Of a DNA stretch of 64,000 bases, positions 61,006-64,000 are shown piece by piece; the first letter of the stretch is position 1, and each line of letters begins with the position of its first letter. The notes below the pieces were generated by a model. The model did no database searches, was not told the origin of the DNA, and was given only the letters and a program-made list of their open reading frames with translations. The stretch is taken from assembly GCA_947034895.1 (NCBI GenBank), contig OX344763.1, forward strand, positions 22,661,001 through 22,725,000. The letters run 5' to 3'. The DNA comes from Rhytidiadelphus loreus (lineage: Eukaryota; Streptophyta; Bryopsida; Hypnales; Hylocomiaceae). Both the position numbers and the translations under genes were made by a program.

Positions 61006-61399
61006 ACAATTTTTGTAGTTTTGCTATAGCATAATTTGACCAAAGAGAAAGAAAAGAGGAAGCAATTTTCACACTTGCTTGAGAAATTTGTTGAGAGCAA
61101 TTCGATCACAAAAGCAATTCATTCTTTTATTTTTGCGAGTTAGTCCGATGTGTGCATAGAGGTAAAGAAGAACTATGCTTAGCATAGCCAAAATAGTGAA
61201 GGGATATAAATATACAATATACATAAGTACTTTGCAGAGCCACCATGTTTAGGAATTGATCAACGTATTATCAAAGAAGGAACATCACCAAAATAGAAAA
61301 TAGAGACTCTCAATTCTCACAATCCATCTACCTTCATCATAGCTACACCATTCTAGATTTGCTTAGTGACCTTTCACCTCCCAAAGTAAGAGGTCATAT

Positions 61400-63130
61400 C
61401 AACATCTGACGTTTTGGCAAAGTCACATAGATTTATTGCAAAGAAAAACTAGACATGGAAAAATCCATATGGGTTGCTATTAATGAAAGAAAATACATAA
61501 AAGTATGTAGACCCAACATGGAACAACTGACTAGTGATCAACAATCCAAAGGAAACGGCTAGGGGAAGGGCCAAAGCATTATTTTCTATTATGATGTCTT
61601 GCAATAAGTCTAAATTTATTGAGCTTTCTGAAATAAGCAATCCAAGAACCGCATGGTACATAAAACACGTTGAAAGAACAGTTTGAAAAAATCAATAATA
61701 CATCAAGACTAATGTTGTTGGACAAGCTCAATTCCCTCAAGTTGCAAGAAGGAGGATCCATCAGCGAGTATATACGGCAAATTCAAGAAATGAAACTAAA
61801 GCTCAAGAGAGTTGGCCATACAATTTTGGAAATCAATTTGATGAAGTCGATGTTGAAAACATTATCGTCCAACTATAAAGCTATGTACAACCAAGTGAAT
61901 ACTCTTACCACCATGCTCATGTTGGAAATGCTCATAACGCTATTGCTACAACATGAACAACGCATTCAATTTCACTAAGTAGTTAGAGTCACTCCTCAAA
62001 ATACCATTGCTCTAGCTTTGCAATTCCAACATGCTAGCTATACACCTATAGAGACTCTAAGCTTTTGACATCAATTTACAACTCCATGATATCCACCAAT
62101 GAAAGCATTTCAACCAAGTTACTATGCTCATCCCACAACTGTCCGAACCTACAACTAGTGCAACAACAAGGGATATTTTATAGAAGACTACCAAAAGCTC
62201 ACAAGGAAGCTCGCAAAACAAGCTCACGCCAAGCAGACTAACAATCACGACACAAAAAATAGGGCCACCTCATACCTATTTTTTATAGCAATTTATTCAT
62301 AAACAATAATATAAAAACAGCTAGTTCAGGATGGGAACCCATCACCAATAGCTACCAACACATATCTAGAGCACTACAAGAACCGAAACCCAACACCAAA
62401 AATAGCTTGGATACCAAATTTGAAATGTTTTCAACATGTGATGCCAAACAATTTTCTACTTTATAATTATTTCCAAGCTCTGTCATAGTGTAGGCTGTTG
62501 GAAAGCAATTTCTATCTATAGAAGGAAAAGGCACTGTGAATCTTGGCAATAACAATGAAATAAAAATATTTGATGTCTACTTTGTGCTTGGTCTTTCTTT
62601 TAATCTATTTTTTGTTGGAGCTATATCAGACTTGGGTTTGACAATGGTCTATGATAACAAAGAATGCATTGTCTATCAAGGACCCAACAATGTGGTGGGA
62701 TGTGGTCACTATGATTCCAAAATAGGACTCTACAAGTACATTGTACCAAAGCCAAAATTCCACATATGTGTAGTTGCCTCACCTTCTATGGCATCGATGT
62801 CTTGGCCACTTGACCTTTCATAGTGTTCAATTGATGAATTTATATAATATTGCAAAGGGCATACCACTTATTACTAAGTCTTATTGTATTTGCGACAATT
62901 GCGTCATTAGAAAGCGGCCACACCAAAGATTGTCACTACATGAGCCAAAAATCCACTACAATGGTCCACTCCAACTTGTGTAGCCTAATTTACCCCACAT
63001 CACTCGGACACAATTGTTATATTGTAACATTTATAGATGACTATTTGCAATTTACAAGGTTTACTTTGTTCGGCACAAATTAGACATGCTAAAGTGCTTT
63101 CGGTACTTCAAAGTTACAACAAATTTGACG
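61400..63130 (+). mobile_element. Broken Ty1/Copia retrotransposon (gag, protease/pre-integrase, integrase start)
   Basis: 61670-61978 encodes a gag (UBN2-type) fragment with the LLDKLNSLKLQEGGSISEYI block typical of Copia. 62470-62823 covers the region after the protease, with a DVYFVLGLSFNLFFVG block. A frame change near 62775 leads to the pre-integrase motif LWHRCLGHLTF with a CxxC zinc pair, then another frame change near 62985 into the start of the integrase core (VTFIDDY). Reverse transcriptase and RNase H are missing. Several stops and frameshifts mean it is dead. Confidence 0.85.
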
Positions 63131-63339
63131 TTGAGGTCTAGACTATAGTGCCTATTGTGCAATGAGGGGGAAAATACTTGTCTTCCAAGTTCCAACAACT
63201 CCTACAAACTACAAACATTCATCATGAATTTACACAAGTACATGTGTACTCCACACCAAAACAAAGTAAACAAATGCAAAAAACGAACACTCATGGATAA
63301 AGTAGGAGCAAGTCTCTAGTGGGACTTCAAAAAGTGAGA

Positions 63340-64000
63340 TGTTATGTATAGGAAAATCACCTAGATTGAGGGAATTCTTAATTCTAACAAAAAGCAAGGT
63401 GATGAAAAGGGTGAAGCACATTGAGGAATGTGTTTTTTTTCTTCTACAATTCCCAACAACAAGGAAATTGCTTGACTTAAACGCTCATCCAAAAATGGAT
63501 AAATATATGATTGATGAATGAAAAATCCATAATCATGGTTTACACAAATTTCATGCATTATAGAGCAGACTACGGGAAATAATTTGTTCCCCTTTTGAAT
63601 AGGACATTTCCTAGTGGGGGTTTATGTAACCCCATTGAGTAATTCAACCGGCCTTGGCTCCGCCTCACCCTACCTTTGTCACTCCTTGGACAAAGGCTTG
63701 CCAAATTGCCCTTCGCATACTTGCTCATACCTAGCATGCCGACCTTCTCAGCTTTCTCATGTTCACCTTCGCATCCCACCTAGCTAGCTAACCCATCTAG
63801 AGCTTGATTCTCCAATGCAATGCTTGTTACAATATCGCTTGACATATGGGATTCAAGCTTGCTAATCTGAAATATTGTGGTAGCGATAGAAGACCTAATT
63901 ATTTTGGAACTAGCTTATTCGAGTTGCAAACTAGGTGCAGCAAGTTCCTATCAAGCAACAATGACAAGCTCCTCGTCCAATCCTTTGCTTTATTGACCTT
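63340..64000 (+). mobile_element. LTR-like segment, truncated by the window end
   Basis: Starts TGTTATGTATAGG after a purine tract AAAAAGTGAGA, in the right place and orientation to be the 3' LTR of the Copia remnant that ends about 200 bp earlier. It aligns with 49110-49790 throughout but is more AT-rich and diverged, consistent with C-to-T decay. Its 3' end lies outside the window. Confidence 0.65.

Overview
The window is nuclear DNA of a land plant. Five intact, spliced plant genes with short GT-AG introns sit in AT-rich, repeat-filled DNA. A run of plant-type TTTAGGG telomere repeats lies in one intron, and Copia and CACTA-type transposon remains are present. The five proteins are typical of green plants: a Golgi UDP-xylose synthase, a peroxisomal import receptor with plant-type WxxxF/Y repeats, a CorA-like metal transporter, an early light-induced protein and a clan-71 cytochrome P450. 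Compact genes, short introns and a P450 with three introns would fit a seed-free plant such as a moss or liverwort, but that is inference; the sequence does not fix the species.

Layout. 1-15350: no intact gene. It holds a short CACTA-like MITE (310-531), an inverted pair of GC-rich repeats (940-1107 and 2549-2722), a possible methyltransferase exon fragment (2300-2481), a decayed direct copy of the UXS 3' end (3945-4570), two arrays of a degenerate ~110-bp repeat (6540-7260 and 9585-10660), a TIR element (8806-9114) and a P450 pseudogene (13915-14960, minus). 15935-19740: UDP-glucuronate decarboxylase (minus, 7 exons), whose first intron is a textbook U12-type AT-AC intron. 19740-27000: AT-rich intergenic DNA with one copy of a repeat that forms a large foldback elsewhere. 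27546-33739: PEX5 (plus, 15 exons). 36962-41247: CorA-like transporter (plus, 3 exons), with large tandem arrays in both introns. 42606-44431: ELIP (minus, 3 exons). 44900-54000: repeat-rich DNA with two large foldbacks, a perfect 24-bp hairpin and an LTR-like segment. 54170-56050: GC-richer DNA with unidentified coding-like fragments and tandem repeats. 56442-59908: cytochrome P450 (plus, 4 exons). 60820-64000: a broken Copia retrotransposon followed by an LTR-like segment that runs off the window.

The genes are unrelated housekeeping, photoprotective and metabolic loci; nothing suggests an operon-like cluster. What links parts of the window is segmental duplication. The last intron and exon of the P450 were copied in inverted orientation next to UXS, about 45 kb away. 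The last exon and 3' flank of UXS were copied directly about 11.5 kb away. The most striking gene-level observation is the AT-AC minor-spliceosome intron in UXS. No single novel biochemical system is evident; the least explained material is the set of foldback and degenerate-repeat families.
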